This document shows, piece after piece, positions 1-7,470 of a stretch of DNA of 8,789 bases. Below the pieces are notes generated by a model. It ran no database searches and was not told the DNA's origin. It worked only from the letters and a program-made list of their open reading frames with translations. Position 1 is the stretch's first letter. Every line of letters begins with the position of its first letter. The position numbers and the translations under genes are program-made. This DNA is from Elusimicrobiota bacterium (GTDB lineage Bacteria; RUG730), in NCBI GenBank assembly GCA_031259185.1, contig JAIRLV010000001.1:1-8789 (forward strand), written 5' to 3'.

Positions 1-1457
1 CATATTTTTGTTTTCCTCAAAAAATTATTAGTCAAGAAGAAAAGCGAAATGCTGTAAATTTTGTTAATCAAAAATTAAAAATACCAAAAGACGATTTTTT
101 AAAAAAGTTAAAAAAATATAAAAAATTTTTTTGGCTCATCAGACTTTTTTGCGATGGAAAGATAGATAAAATAGACTTACCAAAAGGTATAGAAAGAATA
201 AAAGAGGAAAAAAGATTTTACCCAAATGGGAAATTAGCATCGCATGTTTTGGGATATACTGGCTTTGACGGTATAGGACTAAGTGGGATTGAATACAGCA
301 TGGAATACGTTTTGAGAGGAAGCGCTATAAAATTTTATAATGAAAAAGATGCAAAAGGTAGGCAGCTAAATTCTGAGGAATTTTTTAAAGTTGAAAATTT
401 GGAGCCACAAAATTTGTATTTAACAATAGACAAAAATATTCAATTTATAGCAGAAGAATACTTGGAAGAGTTATATAAAAATACAAAAGCTGAAGCTGCA
501 ACGATTATAATTCAAAATATAAAGACAGGAGAAATTATAGCGCTTGCAAATTTTCCTAATTTTGATGGGAATGAATTGCAAAAAAATATAAAACTTCTGA
601 AAAACGATGGAATAAATAAAGTTTATGAGCCGGGATCTACCATAAAGGTTTTAATAGCTGGCGCAGCTTTGGAAGACAATCTTTATAAAATAGATGACAA
701 AATATATTGTGAAAAAGGAAGATTCAAAGTCTATAACCATATAATTAGAGATCATGATAAAAAATTTAAAGAACTTACGCTAGAAGAAATATTAATATAT
801 TCTAGTAATATAGGTATGGCGAAAATTGGTGAAAAAATGGGAAAAAATAGACTTTATTATTATTTACAAAAATTCGGTTTTGGCAACAACACTGGAATAG
901 ACTTGCCCGGTGAAGAAAAGGGATTACTAAAACATCCTAAAAATTGGGATAAACTTTCAGAATATATTTTGCCTTTTGGTCAAGGTTTTGGAGTTACCGC
1001 AATACAAACTATTGCAGCTATTTCCGCAATTGGAAATAAGGGTATATTTATGGAACCCAAAATTATAAAATCTATACAAAAAGATGGGATTATTTATGAA
1101 CAAAAACCAAGAGAAATAAGGCAAATATTCAGTGAAAAAGTTTGTAAAGAATTACTGAATGCGATGGAAAATGTCGTTATGATAGGAACTGCAAAAGTTT
1201 TACAAATAGAAGGATATAGAATCGGAGCAAAAACTGGAACAGCGCAAAAAATAGATAGATCTACCGGGAAATATTCAAAAGAAAGTTATATTTCATCTCT
1301 TATTGGAATTTTTCCATTAAATGAACCGCAATTTTCAATTTTGGCAGTTGTAGATAGTCCAAAAGGTGTTTATTATGGAGGAGAAGTTTGCGGAGAAACG
1401 ATGAGAAAAATCATAAAGGATATGATCTATTATTATAAAATACCAAAAAGTTTATAA
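1..1457 (+). CDS. ftsI: FtsI-like class B penicillin-binding protein (peptidoglycan D,D-transpeptidase), 5' end outside window
   Basis: This enzyme cross-links peptidoglycan stem peptides on the outer face of the cytoplasmic membrane; FtsI-type members work in the division septum. The frame is open from base 3, giving 484 visible residues, so the N-terminal cytoplasmic tail, membrane anchor and first part of the dimerisation domain lie outside the window. An internal TTG at 249 is not the start: the upstream codons encode typical family sequence (YPNGKLASHVLGY). The transpeptidase triads are complete: STIK with the acylated Ser codon at 636 in YEPGSTIK, SSN at 801-809, and KTGTA at 1230-1244. 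IDLPGE near 897 is also typical. No PASTA repeats follow the catalytic domain, which ends at a TAA. PBP2/MrdA or a sporulation paralogue is possible, but the motif wording favours FtsI. The usual murE/murF neighbours are not seen downstream; a repair gene follows after 182 bp. The symbol is by similarity. Confidence 0.87.
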   Translation, partial: YFCFPQKIISQEEKRNAVNFVNQKLKIPKDDFLKKLKKYKKFFWLIRLFCDGKIDKIDLPKGIERIKEEKRFYPNGKLASHVLGYTGFDGIGLSGIEYSMEYVLRGSAIKFYNEKDAKGRQLNSEEFFKVENLEPQNLYLTIDKNIQFIAEEYLEELYKNTKAEAATIIIQNIKTGEIIALANFPNFDGNELQKNIKLLKNDGINKVYEPGSTIKVLIAGAALEDNLYKIDDKIYCEKGRFKVYNHIIRDHDKKFKELTLEEILIYSSNIGMAKIGEKMGKNRLYYYLQKFGFGNNTGIDLPGEEKGLLKHPKNWDKLSEYILPFGQGFGVTAIQTIAAISAIGNKGIFMEPKIIKSIQKDGIIYEQKPREIRQIFSEKVCKELLNAMENVVMIGTAKVLQIEGYRIGAKTGTAQKIDRSTGKYSKESYISSLIGIFPLNEPQFSILAVVDSPKGVYYGGEVCGETMRKIIKDMIYYYKIPKSL

Positions 1458-1567
1458 AAATTCAATTAATAAAATATAATTTTACTTCCTTTTATTTTTT
1501 TCAAAATTATTTTTTTGCTTGTGATGTGCATATATACCGCCAAAATAAAATTTTATATTATTTATGT

Positions 1568-1592
1568 CAAAATAAAGATAGCGTTTATTTTG
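1568..1592. repeat. Perfect 9-bp inverted repeat with a third half-site copy upstream
   Basis: CAAAATAAA (1568-1576) and TTTATTTTG (1584-1592) are exact reverse complements around the 7-base loop gatagcg. The same nonamer also occurs in direct orientation at 1541-1549, next to a 12-bp palindrome (ATAAAATTTTAT, 1545-1556). The repeat sits about 28 bp before a possible -35 element of the helicase gene. No T-tract follows on either strand, so it does not look like an intrinsic terminator. It could be an operator, an mRNA hairpin, or a chance product of low-complexity AT-rich DNA. Confidence 0.35.
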
Positions 1593-1619
1593 TCGCAAAA
1601 ATCTAAAATTCATATTAAA

Positions 1620-1649
1620 TTGACATAAGTATAAAAAAAATGATAGACT
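1620..1649 (+). promoter_or_regulatory. Possible sigma-70-type promoter of the EndoQ-UvrD gene
   Basis: A perfect TTGACA lies at 1620-1625, and TAGACT (four of six matches to TATAAT) lies at 1644-1649, an 18-bp spacing. Transcription would begin near 1656. That is downstream of the first ATG of the reading frame (1640) but upstream of a Shine-Dalgarno-like sequence and TTG start. The -10 is weak, and TTGACA can arise by chance, so this is tentative. Confidence 0.27.
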
Positions 1650-4600
1650 ATAAAGATATGCATAAAAAGGATAAAAAATTGAAATTTATAGCAGATTTTC
1701 ACATACATTCTCATTATTCGCTCGCTACAAGTAAAAATTTGATTCCGGAATATTTAGAATATTGGGCAAAATTGAAAGGCGTAGATGTCATAGCGACAGG
1801 AGATTGTATACATCCAGCTTGGCTCAATGAACTAAAAGAAAAACTTATGCCTAATGAAAATGGATTATTGAGTTTGAAAAATGAAAAAAATATAAAAAAT
1901 ATTAATCCTCAAATTTTTTTACCGACTCATTTTTCAAACAAAGATATAAACTTTATTCTGACTACAGAAATAAGCAACATTTACAAAAAAAAAGGCAAGG
2001 TTAGAAAAATTCATAATCTTTGTATTTTTCCTAATTTTGAAGCGGTAGAAAAATTTCAAAAAAAATTAGAAAAAATAGGAAATATCAAATCTGATGGCAG
2101 ACCAATTTTGGGTTTAGATTCAAAAATATTGTTAGAAATCTTGGTAGAAATTGATGAAAAAGCATTTCTGATACCAGCGCACATTTGGACACCTTGGTTC
2201 TCAGTTTTGGGTTCAAGATCTGGATTTGATAATATTTTTGAATGTTATGAGGATTTGACAAAACATATTTTTGCAGTAGAAACTGGTTTATCTAGCGATC
2301 CGCAAATGAATTGGTTTTGTTCATTTTTAGATGATTTTAGGCTTGTATCAAATTCTGATGCGCATTCTCCAGAAAAAATAGGAAGAGAAGCGAATATTTT
2401 TGACTGCGAAAAATCTTATAGCGGAATTTATAATGCTCTCAAAAATGATGATGGATTTTTGGGGACTATAGAATTTTTTCCACAAGAAGGCAAATATCAC
2501 CTTGATGGGCATGCTAAATGTAATGTTTGTTTTTCTCCGCTTGAAACAATTATCCATGACGGACTTTGTCCAGTCTGTAATAAACCTTTGGTAAAAGGCG
2601 TTCTTTATAGAGTTTATGAATTAGCGGACAGAACTAATATAAATGAATGTAAAGTTAGAAAAAAATTTTATTCTATAACTTCTTTGCCAGATTTAGTTGC
2701 TGAAATAAAGGACACAAAATCTACTAGCAAAATTATTCAAAAAGAATACTTTAACATATTAGAAAATATTGGAAGCGAGTTTGACACTTTACTTTTTAGC
2801 GATATAAAAAAAATAAATAAATATAATTATATACTAGCAGAATCTATAAATAGAATGAGACAAGGATTAGTTCATATAAAAGGCGGTTTTGATGGCGAAT
2901 TTGGGAAAATAAGTGTTTTTAGAAAAGATGAAATTGAAAATTTACAGCATATATCCCTTTTCAGCGATGATAGAGAAAAAAATGAAAACGTTAGACAAAA
3001 ACAAAAAAATGTTCAAAAGATAGACGCTGACTTAAAAAAATTTAAAGAAAAATTATCGCAAAAAATTTCAAAAGAAAAAAAAGAAGTGCTAGATACTAAT
3101 TTTTATAAATATTTAGACTTGTCAGATTTGCAAAAAACTATAATTGATCAAAAAGATGGAATAGAGTTAGTAATAGCAGGACCGGGAACTGGAAAAACAT
3201 ATATTTTAACAGAAAAAATCACTATGCTTATCAGAGATAATGTAAAACAAAATAACATTTTAGCAATAACATTTTCTAATAAAGCTTGCGACGAAATAAA
3301 AAATAGATTGTCAAAAAAAACTATGATTTTTGATATAAATATTATGACTTTTCATAAACTTGGACTAAAAATTTTGAAAGAAAATATTAGTATTTTGAAT
3401 AGAAATAAAAATTTTTTTATAATTGACGAAACTGAAAAATTAGAAATTTTGTCAAAACTTTTAAACGAAAAACAAAATATTTCTAAAAATATTAAAAATA
3501 TATCTATTGGAAAAATTAGTAAAAATATTTCTTTTTATAAACAAGGAATTAATGTTAATGAAAGTCTTAAAAATTTTTCAAAGGTAGATTTATTTAATAT
3601 TTTTGAAAAATATCAAAACTTTCTCGAACAAAAAAATTGTTTTGATCTAGACGATTTAATTTATCTCGCAGTTAAAATTCTCTCAGAAAATGAAAAAATA
3701 AAAAAGTATTATGTGAAACAATTTCAATATATTCTCATTGATGAATATCAAGATATAAACGCTAAACAATATGAGCTTATAAAAAATCTTTTACCTAAAC
3801 ATAACATAAATTTGTTCGTTATTGGCGACCCAGACCAATCTATCTATGGATTTAGAGGGTCTAATAGCAAATTTATAAAAAATTTAGAGATAGATTTTGA
3901 AAATGTAAAGAAAATGAGACTTCAAAAAAGTTATAGATGTTCCAATGATATTTTGAAATTAGCCGGGCAAGTTTTACACAAAAAAGATTTTTTACAAGGA
4001 AACAAAAACCTTGAAATAACGAGTGAAATTATTGAATGTCCTAATGAAAAAAAAGAAGCGGAATTTATTGCAAAAAAAATAGACGAAATGATGGGTGGGA
4101 CAAAAGCTCTATCTTTTCAAAAGAATTTATTTGAATATGATATAAAAAGTTTTTCGGATTTTGCAATTCTTTGCAGAACAACTAAAATTTATGATGAAAT
4201 AATAAAACAATTAGAATTTAACTCAATACCTTATCAGGTAATAGGAAATGAAAATTTTTATAAAAGACCACCTTATAAAAATTTTATAAACATTTTCAAG
4301 GATGTCTATTTTTATCTAGATTATGAAAACAAAATTTTAGAAAAAAATGAAACTTTTGATAAAAATATTATATCTAAAATGGTTAAAAATAATGAAAATA
4401 TTGATAAAATTCTGATAAAAATCATAGAAAATTATGAGAATTTAAATGTATTTGACAATAAAGTTAAAAAAAATATAAAAAAATTATTGGAAATCGCTGA
4501 GAAATATAAAAATAATTATACGGATTTTTTTAATGATATATCACTAAATATTGGAGCTGATGATATAGATATAAAACAAGAAGCAGTTTTTTTAATGACA

Positions 4601-4909
4601 ATTCATGCTGCAAAAGGCTTGGAATTTGATACAGTTTTTATTCCAGCCTGCGAAGAAGGGATAATGCCTTTTGAATTATTTGGAAAAAAAACAAAAGAAG
4701 AACTAGCAGAAGAAGAAAGACTTTTATTCGTTGCAATAACTAGAACAAAAAAATATTTATTTATGTCATTCACAAAACAAAGATTTTTTGAAAATAGATT
4801 ACTAAAATTAGAAAAAAGTTCTATATTAGACAGATTAGAAGAAAAATTATTAAAAAAATCTAAAATTATAGAAAAAATAAATAATCAAATTGAATTTAGT
4901 TTTTTATAA
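1640..4909 (+). CDS. Endonuclease Q-like PHP nuclease fused to UvrD/PcrA-type DNA helicase
   Basis: Predicted repair protein of 1089 residues, numbered from ATG 1640. EndoQ enzymes cut 5' of deaminated bases and abasic sites; UvrD helicases are ATP-driven 3'-5' DNA translocases. The N-terminal half has PHP metal ligands H21-I-H23, D55, H58, E110, H125, H181 and SDAH (D240, H242), plus the EndoQ-type strings HIWTPWFS and ETGLSSDP. A zinc finger follows (C294, C297, C310, C313), then GGFDGEFGKI near 420. A Lys-rich linker (about 440-490) leads to the helicase: Walker A GPGTGKT (514-520), DEYQD (701-705), GDPDQSIYGFRGS (729-741), SYRC near 766, HAAKGLEF (989-996) and TR with arginine 1035. The 2B subdomain is shortened. 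The last residues, QIEFSFL, resemble a sliding-clamp motif. The true start may be TTG 1679. It may have its own promoter, and it converges on cysS with 55 bp between the stops. Domain calls are firm; the joint function is inferred. Confidence 0.9.
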   Translation: MIDYKDMHKKDKKLKFIADFHIHSHYSLATSKNLIPEYLEYWAKLKGVDVIATGDCIHPAWLNELKEKLMPNENGLLSLKNEKNIKNINPQIFLPTHFSNKDINFILTTEISNIYKKKGKVRKIHNLCIFPNFEAVEKFQKKLEKIGNIKSDGRPILGLDSKILLEILVEIDEKAFLIPAHIWTPWFSVLGSRSGFDNIFECYEDLTKHIFAVETGLSSDPQMNWFCSFLDDFRLVSNSDAHSPEKIGREANIFDCEKSYSGIYNALKNDDGFLGTIEFFPQEGKYHLDGHAKCNVCFSPLETIIHDGLCPVCNKPLVKGVLYRVYELADRTNINECKVRKKFYSITSLPDLVAEIKDTKSTSKIIQKEYFNILENIGSEFDTLLFSDIKKINKYNYILAESINRMRQGLVHIKGGFDGEFGKISVFRKDEIENLQHISLFSDDREKNENVRQKQKNVQKIDADLKKFKEKLSQKISKEKKEVLDTNFYKYLDLSDLQKTIIDQKDGIELVIAGPGTGKTYILTEKITMLIRDNVKQNNILAITFSNKACDEIKNRLSKKTMIFDINIMTFHKLGLKILKENISILNRNKNFFIIDETEKLEILSKLLNEKQNISKNIKNISIGKISKNISFYKQGINVNESLKNFSKVDLFNIFEKYQNFLEQKNCFDLDDLIYLAVKILSENEKIKKYYVKQFQYILIDEYQDINAKQYELIKNLLPKHNINLFVIGDPDQSIYGFRGSNSKFIKNLEIDFENVKKMRLQKSYRCSNDILKLAGQVLHKKDFLQGNKNLEITSEIIECPNEKKEAEFIAKKIDEMMGGTKALSFQKNLFEYDIKSFSDFAILCRTTKIYDEIIKQLEFNSIPYQVIGNENFYKRPPYKNFINIFKDVYFYLDYENKILEKNETFDKNIISKMVKNNENIDKILIKIIENYENLNVFDNKVKKNIKKLLEIAEKYKNNYTDFFNDISLNIGADDIDIKQEAVFLMTIHAAKGLEFDTVFIPACEEGIMPFELFGKKTKEELAEEERLLFVAITRTKKYLFMSFTKQRFFENRLLKLEKSSILDRLEEKLLKKSKIIEKINNQIEFSFL
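1665..1671 (+). promoter_or_regulatory. Shine-Dalgarno-like site that may set a TTG start at 1679
   Basis: AAAAGGA ends 7 bases before an in-frame TTG at 1679-1681. Starting there gives a protein beginning (M)KFIADFHIHS, which matches how EndoQ/PHP proteins usually begin, only a few residues before the first metal-binding HxH. The ATG at 1640 and the ATG at 1658 have no visible Shine-Dalgarno sequence. The site also reads simply as Lys-Lys-Asp codons, so the choice stays open. Confidence 0.4.
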
Positions 4910-4964
4910 ATAACTTTTTTTATTAGTAACAACCCTATTCCAAGTTCAAAAATAAAAATCTTAG

Positions 4965-6386
4965 CTAGTCGCTTATATTCCATTCTGTTCCATCTTTAGT
5001 ATCTTTTATTTCTATATTTTTTTCTTTCAAAATATTTCTAATTCTATCGGATTCAGCCCAATTTTTTTCTTGTCTCGCTTTATTACGTAATTCTATAAGT
5101 TCCAATATTTCACTACTAATTTTTTCTAAATTTTTTTTCTCACGGATGGACCTTTTTTTAAAATTTAGCCCTAAAATATCAGACAATTTTTCTAGCATAA
5201 AAAATGCTGCAAAAGTTTTTTCAATGTCTAATTCATAAAATCTATTGCCATAATCTATAAGTTTATGCAATTCCGCCAAAGCTATCGCAGTATTAAAATC
5301 ATTATTCATTGCATCAATAAAATTTCGTTCTACTGCAACAACATCTTTGTAATCATCAACTTTTTTTTCTGTTTTTTTATATTTTTCAGAATATTTTTGT
5401 TTCAAGTTTTCAATTAATTTATAAAAATTCAAAAACTTTTCAAATCTTTTTGTATTTTCTACAAGCTTATCATCAGAAAAATCTAGAGGTTTTCTATAAT
5501 GATTTGTCAATAAAAAAAGTCTCAAAACCATTGGCTCGTATTGCTCCAAAATATCTTTTAAATTAAAAAAGTTTCCCAAAGATTTACTCATTTTTTCATT
5601 ATTAATTGTTACAAAACCATTATGTATCCAATAATTCGCAAAAGTTTTATCTGTAAGACTTTCGGATTGTGCAATTTCATTTTCATGATGTGGAAAAATC
5701 AAATCTGCTCCTCCGCCATGAATGTCAATTGTCTCTCCAAGATTGTCATATGCTAAAACCGAACATTCTATATGCCAGCCCGGTCTACCTTTTCCCCACG
5801 GCGAATCCCAACTTGGCTCATTATTTTTTGCTTTTTTCCAAAGCGTAAAATCAAGAGGCTCTGCTTTTTGCTCGTTAATTTCTACTCTGGCGCCGATTTT
5901 TAAATCATCTCAACTTCTACCAGATAACTTGCCATAATTTTTAAACTTTTTGACTTTGAAATATACATCTCCATTTTTTGGATATGCAATCCCTCTTTTT
6001 ACCAAAATCTCTATAAAATTAATAATTTTATCTATATTTTCACTGACTCTTGGATTCTTTGACGCTCGTTTTATATTTAATTTATCCATATCCTCAAAAA
6101 ATTCTGCAATATATCTATTAGCAATATCCTTGAAATTAATATTCTCCTCTAAACTTTTTTTTATGATTTTATCGTCAACATCTGTAAAATTTTGAATGTA
6201 ATTAACTGAATATCCTAAAAATTCTAAATATCTTCGCACTATATCAAAAACAACATAACATCTCGCATGTCCAATATGAGAACTATTATATGGCGTAATT
6301 CCACAAACATACATTTTCACTTTATTTTTTTCAATAGATTTAAATTCTTCTTCATTTTTTGATAATGTATTAAAAATTTTTAACAT
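4965..6386 (-). pseudogene. cysS: Cysteinyl-tRNA synthetase, full length but interrupted by one in-frame TGA
   Basis: CysRS is the class I synthetase that charges tRNA-Cys with cysteine in the cytosol. The frame spans 473 codons including the TGA, the usual length, and stays in register throughout. Zinc ligands are C28, C208, H233 and E237. The HIGH motif is H37-I-G-H40, and KMSKS is at 265-269. Typical stretches such as DFTLW, WDSPWGKGRPGWHIECS and FPHHENEIAQSES are intact. Codon 159 (bases 5912-5910) is TGA between GRS and DDLKIGARVE, where homologues usually have Leu. No start codon with a ribosome site follows soon after, so a two-piece enzyme is unlikely. ATG 6386 is chosen because AAGGA lies 7 bases upstream and the protein begins as the family does. 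It lies 132 bp beyond tatC. Everything except one codon looks functional, so this may be a very young pseudogene, a sequence error, or a recoded gene. Confidence 0.9.
5910..5912 (-). other. cysS: In-frame TGA at codon 159 of cysS
   Basis: Read on the minus strand, the context is GGT AGA AGT TGA GAT GAT TTA. A single T-to-G change from TTA, the favoured Leu codon in such AT-rich DNA, explains it. The reading frame on both sides is the same, so no indel is involved. Downstream, a 4-bp stem GATT/AATC with a TAAA loop can form, but it lacks the loop guanine and stem length of bacterial SECIS elements. Confidence 0.9.
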
Positions 6387-6393
6387 AACAAAG

Positions 6394-6398
6394 TCCTT
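6394..6398 (-). promoter_or_regulatory. Shine-Dalgarno site of cysS
   Basis: AAGGA on the minus strand lies 7 bases upstream of ATG 6386. Together with the family-typical N-terminus, with the first zinc Cys at residue 28, it fixes the cysS start. Confidence 0.6.
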
Positions 6399-6405
6399 AT
6401 ATTTT

Positions 6406-6433
6406 TAAATATTCTATATAAATAATGTCTCAA
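6406..6433 (-). promoter_or_regulatory. Weak candidate promoter for cysS
   Basis: On the minus strand TTGAGA (6433-6428, five of six matches to TTGACA) is followed after 16 bp by TATTTA (6411-6406), a poor -10. The spacer between tatC and cysS (6387-6518) is otherwise almost pure A/T with long A and T runs. I see no convincing terminator or other element in it. The implied transcript start is very close to the ribosome site, which lowers confidence. Confidence 0.17.
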
Positions 6434-6518
6434 TGAAAAAAATTTTTTACAATAAAAATATAAAGTTTATTTAATTTTTTTTTAATTTATTAAGATATAT
6501 TTTTAATATGAATTAAAA

Positions 6519-7238
6519 TCAATGTTTTTTGGAGATATTTTTATCATTTTTTATACGAGAAGCAAACAATAATCCTATTTCAAACAATATCCATGTTGGC
6601 ATAAATAAAAGCAATTGGCTTATAATATCGGGAGGCGTAAAAATAGCCGCAAGAATAAGAATTAAAACAATTACATAAGGTCTTTTATTTTTCAATGCTT
6701 CTGGTGTTATTATATCAAATTTGACAGCAACAATAACTAATAATGGGAACTGAAACATTAATCCAAACGCTAGTATTAATAAAGAACAAAAGTTAATAAA
6801 ATTACTTAATCCTAACATAGGTTGTAATTGAGAGCTTGCGAAACTAGCTGAAAATCTCATTATAAGCGGCAACATTACTCCTATGCAAAAAGCAGTGCCT
6901 AATATAAATAAAAATGTCGATGAAAAAACTACATATTTTAGTACTTTACGCTCATTTTCATATAAAGCTGGAAGCAAAAAGTTGGATATATGCCAAATAA
7001 TATAAGGAAAAGTAATTATGAATGAAATAATTCCACCTAATTTTAACTGTAGAATAAATACTTCCATTGGAGAAAAATAATTCAATTTCATTCCAACTGG
7101 AAATGACCAAGCGACTAATAAATTTATACAATGAGGAACGAATAAAAAGCCAGCAGGATATAAAATAATGACAGCGGCTATACAATGTATTAAAGTTTTT
7201 CTCAAATCAGCTATGTGGTCAATTAACGAATTGCTCAT
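6519..7238 (-). CDS. tatC: Sec-independent (twin-arginine) translocase subunit TatC
   Basis: TatC is the polytopic core of the Tat translocon; it binds twin-arginine signal peptides and recruits TatA to move folded proteins across the cytoplasmic membrane. At 239 residues it has normal length, with six hydrophobic segments at roughly 16-42, 63-89, 101-127, 145-173, 187-201 and 206-227. Family signatures are HIADLRK near the N-terminus, LPALYENERK (89-98, with the signal-binding Glu at 96), KNKRPYV, and FTPPDIISQ. Two acidic positions differ from the E. coli protein: D11 stands where E. coli has Glu15, and Q163 where it has Glu170; both changes are conservative. The ATG overlaps the tatA stop as ATGA, so translation is probably coupled; no separate Shine-Dalgarno is obvious. 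The stop is TGA, followed two codons later by an in-frame TAA. Confidence 0.96.
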   Translation of the reverse strand: MSNSLIDHIADLRKTLIHCIAAVIILYPAGFLFVPHCINLLVAWSFPVGMKLNYFSPMEVFILQLKLGGIISFIITFPYIIWHISNFLLPALYENERKVLKYVVFSSTFLFILGTAFCIGVMLPLIMRFSASFASSQLQPMLGLSNFINFCSLLILAFGLMFQFPLLVIVAVKFDIITPEALKNKRPYVIVLILILAAIFTPPDIISQLLLFMPTWILFEIGLLFASRIKNDKNISKKH

Positions 7239-7465
7239 TTTTTTTCAGTATCTCTAGTGTCCGTGTCCTTATTTGCTGAATCTTCACCGCTTTTTTCAAT
7301 AGTTTCCATTAATTCTTCGGATTCTTTTTTTAATGCCGCTTTTGCTTTTTTATATTCATATGACGCTCTACCAATTGCCTTAGCAATTTCTGGAATTCGT
7401 TTGGCGCCAAATAATAATAAGATAACTATTAATATCAAAATTATTTCTGTAAAACCTAATGACAT
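7235..7465 (-). CDS. tatA: Twin-arginine translocase subunit TatA
   Basis: TatA oligomers form the conducting element of the Tat pathway. This 76-residue protein has the family layout: a short N-terminus, one hydrophobic helix (about residues 4-20), the FGAKRIPE hinge, an amphipathic helix (IAKAIGRASYEYKKAKAAL), and a charged, disordered tail. FGAKRIPE and the absence of TatB's Gly-Pro hinge favour TatA over TatB. No other TatA/B gene is in the window, so a TatAC two-component system is likely unless others lie elsewhere. It follows the polyferredoxin gene by 66 bp and overlaps tatC by 4 bp. The start at ATG 7465 is supported by a very strong ribosome site. Its TGA stop overlapping the tatC ATG is good evidence that TGA terminates in this organism. 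Confidence 0.95.
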   Translation of the reverse strand: MSLGFTEIILILIVILLLFGAKRIPEIAKAIGRASYEYKKAKAALKKESEELMETIEKSGEDSANKDTDTRDTEKK

Positions 7466-7470
7466 TTTGT

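Noticed and set aside
249-251. TTG at 249 as the start of the penicillin-binding protein
   Set aside because: The frame is open to base 3 and the upstream residues match the FtsI N-terminal region, so the gene is cut by the window edge.
2348-2557. Minus-strand reading frame inside the EndoQ domain
   Set aside because: It is antisense to the conserved SDAH and zinc-finger coding region and its translation is low-complexity, with no family resemblance.
4898-4927. Intrinsic terminator between the convergent helicase and cysS genes
   Set aside because: AGTT/AACT gives only a 4-bp AT-rich stem before a T7 run. In DNA this AT-rich such a pattern is expected by chance, so I do not call a terminator.
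4965-5702. Separate gene for the C-terminal half of CysRS starting at TTG 5702
   Set aside because: The codons from 5909 to 5703 encode conserved CysRS sequence in the same frame, and TTG 5702 lies inside the conserved GGGADLIFPHHENE block. It is the same gene, not a restart.
5910-5912. UGA read as Trp or Gly throughout the genome (altered code)
   Set aside because: Only one in-frame TGA occurs in about 2,780 codons, Trp is written TGG in the same gene, and TGA ends tatA (overlapping the tatC ATG) and tatC. Homologues have Leu at the site, not Trp or Gly.
5870-5912. Selenocysteine insertion at the cysS TGA
   Set aside because: The only nearby hairpin is a 4-bp stem with a TAAA loop, unlike a bacterial SECIS, and the position is not a Cys in the family members I can recall. 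Kept only as a remote option.
5722-5937. Plus-strand reading frame of 71 codons across the cysS TGA region
   Set aside because: It is antisense to strongly conserved CysRS sequence and has no recognisable domain or ribosome site; it is a shadow of the real gene.
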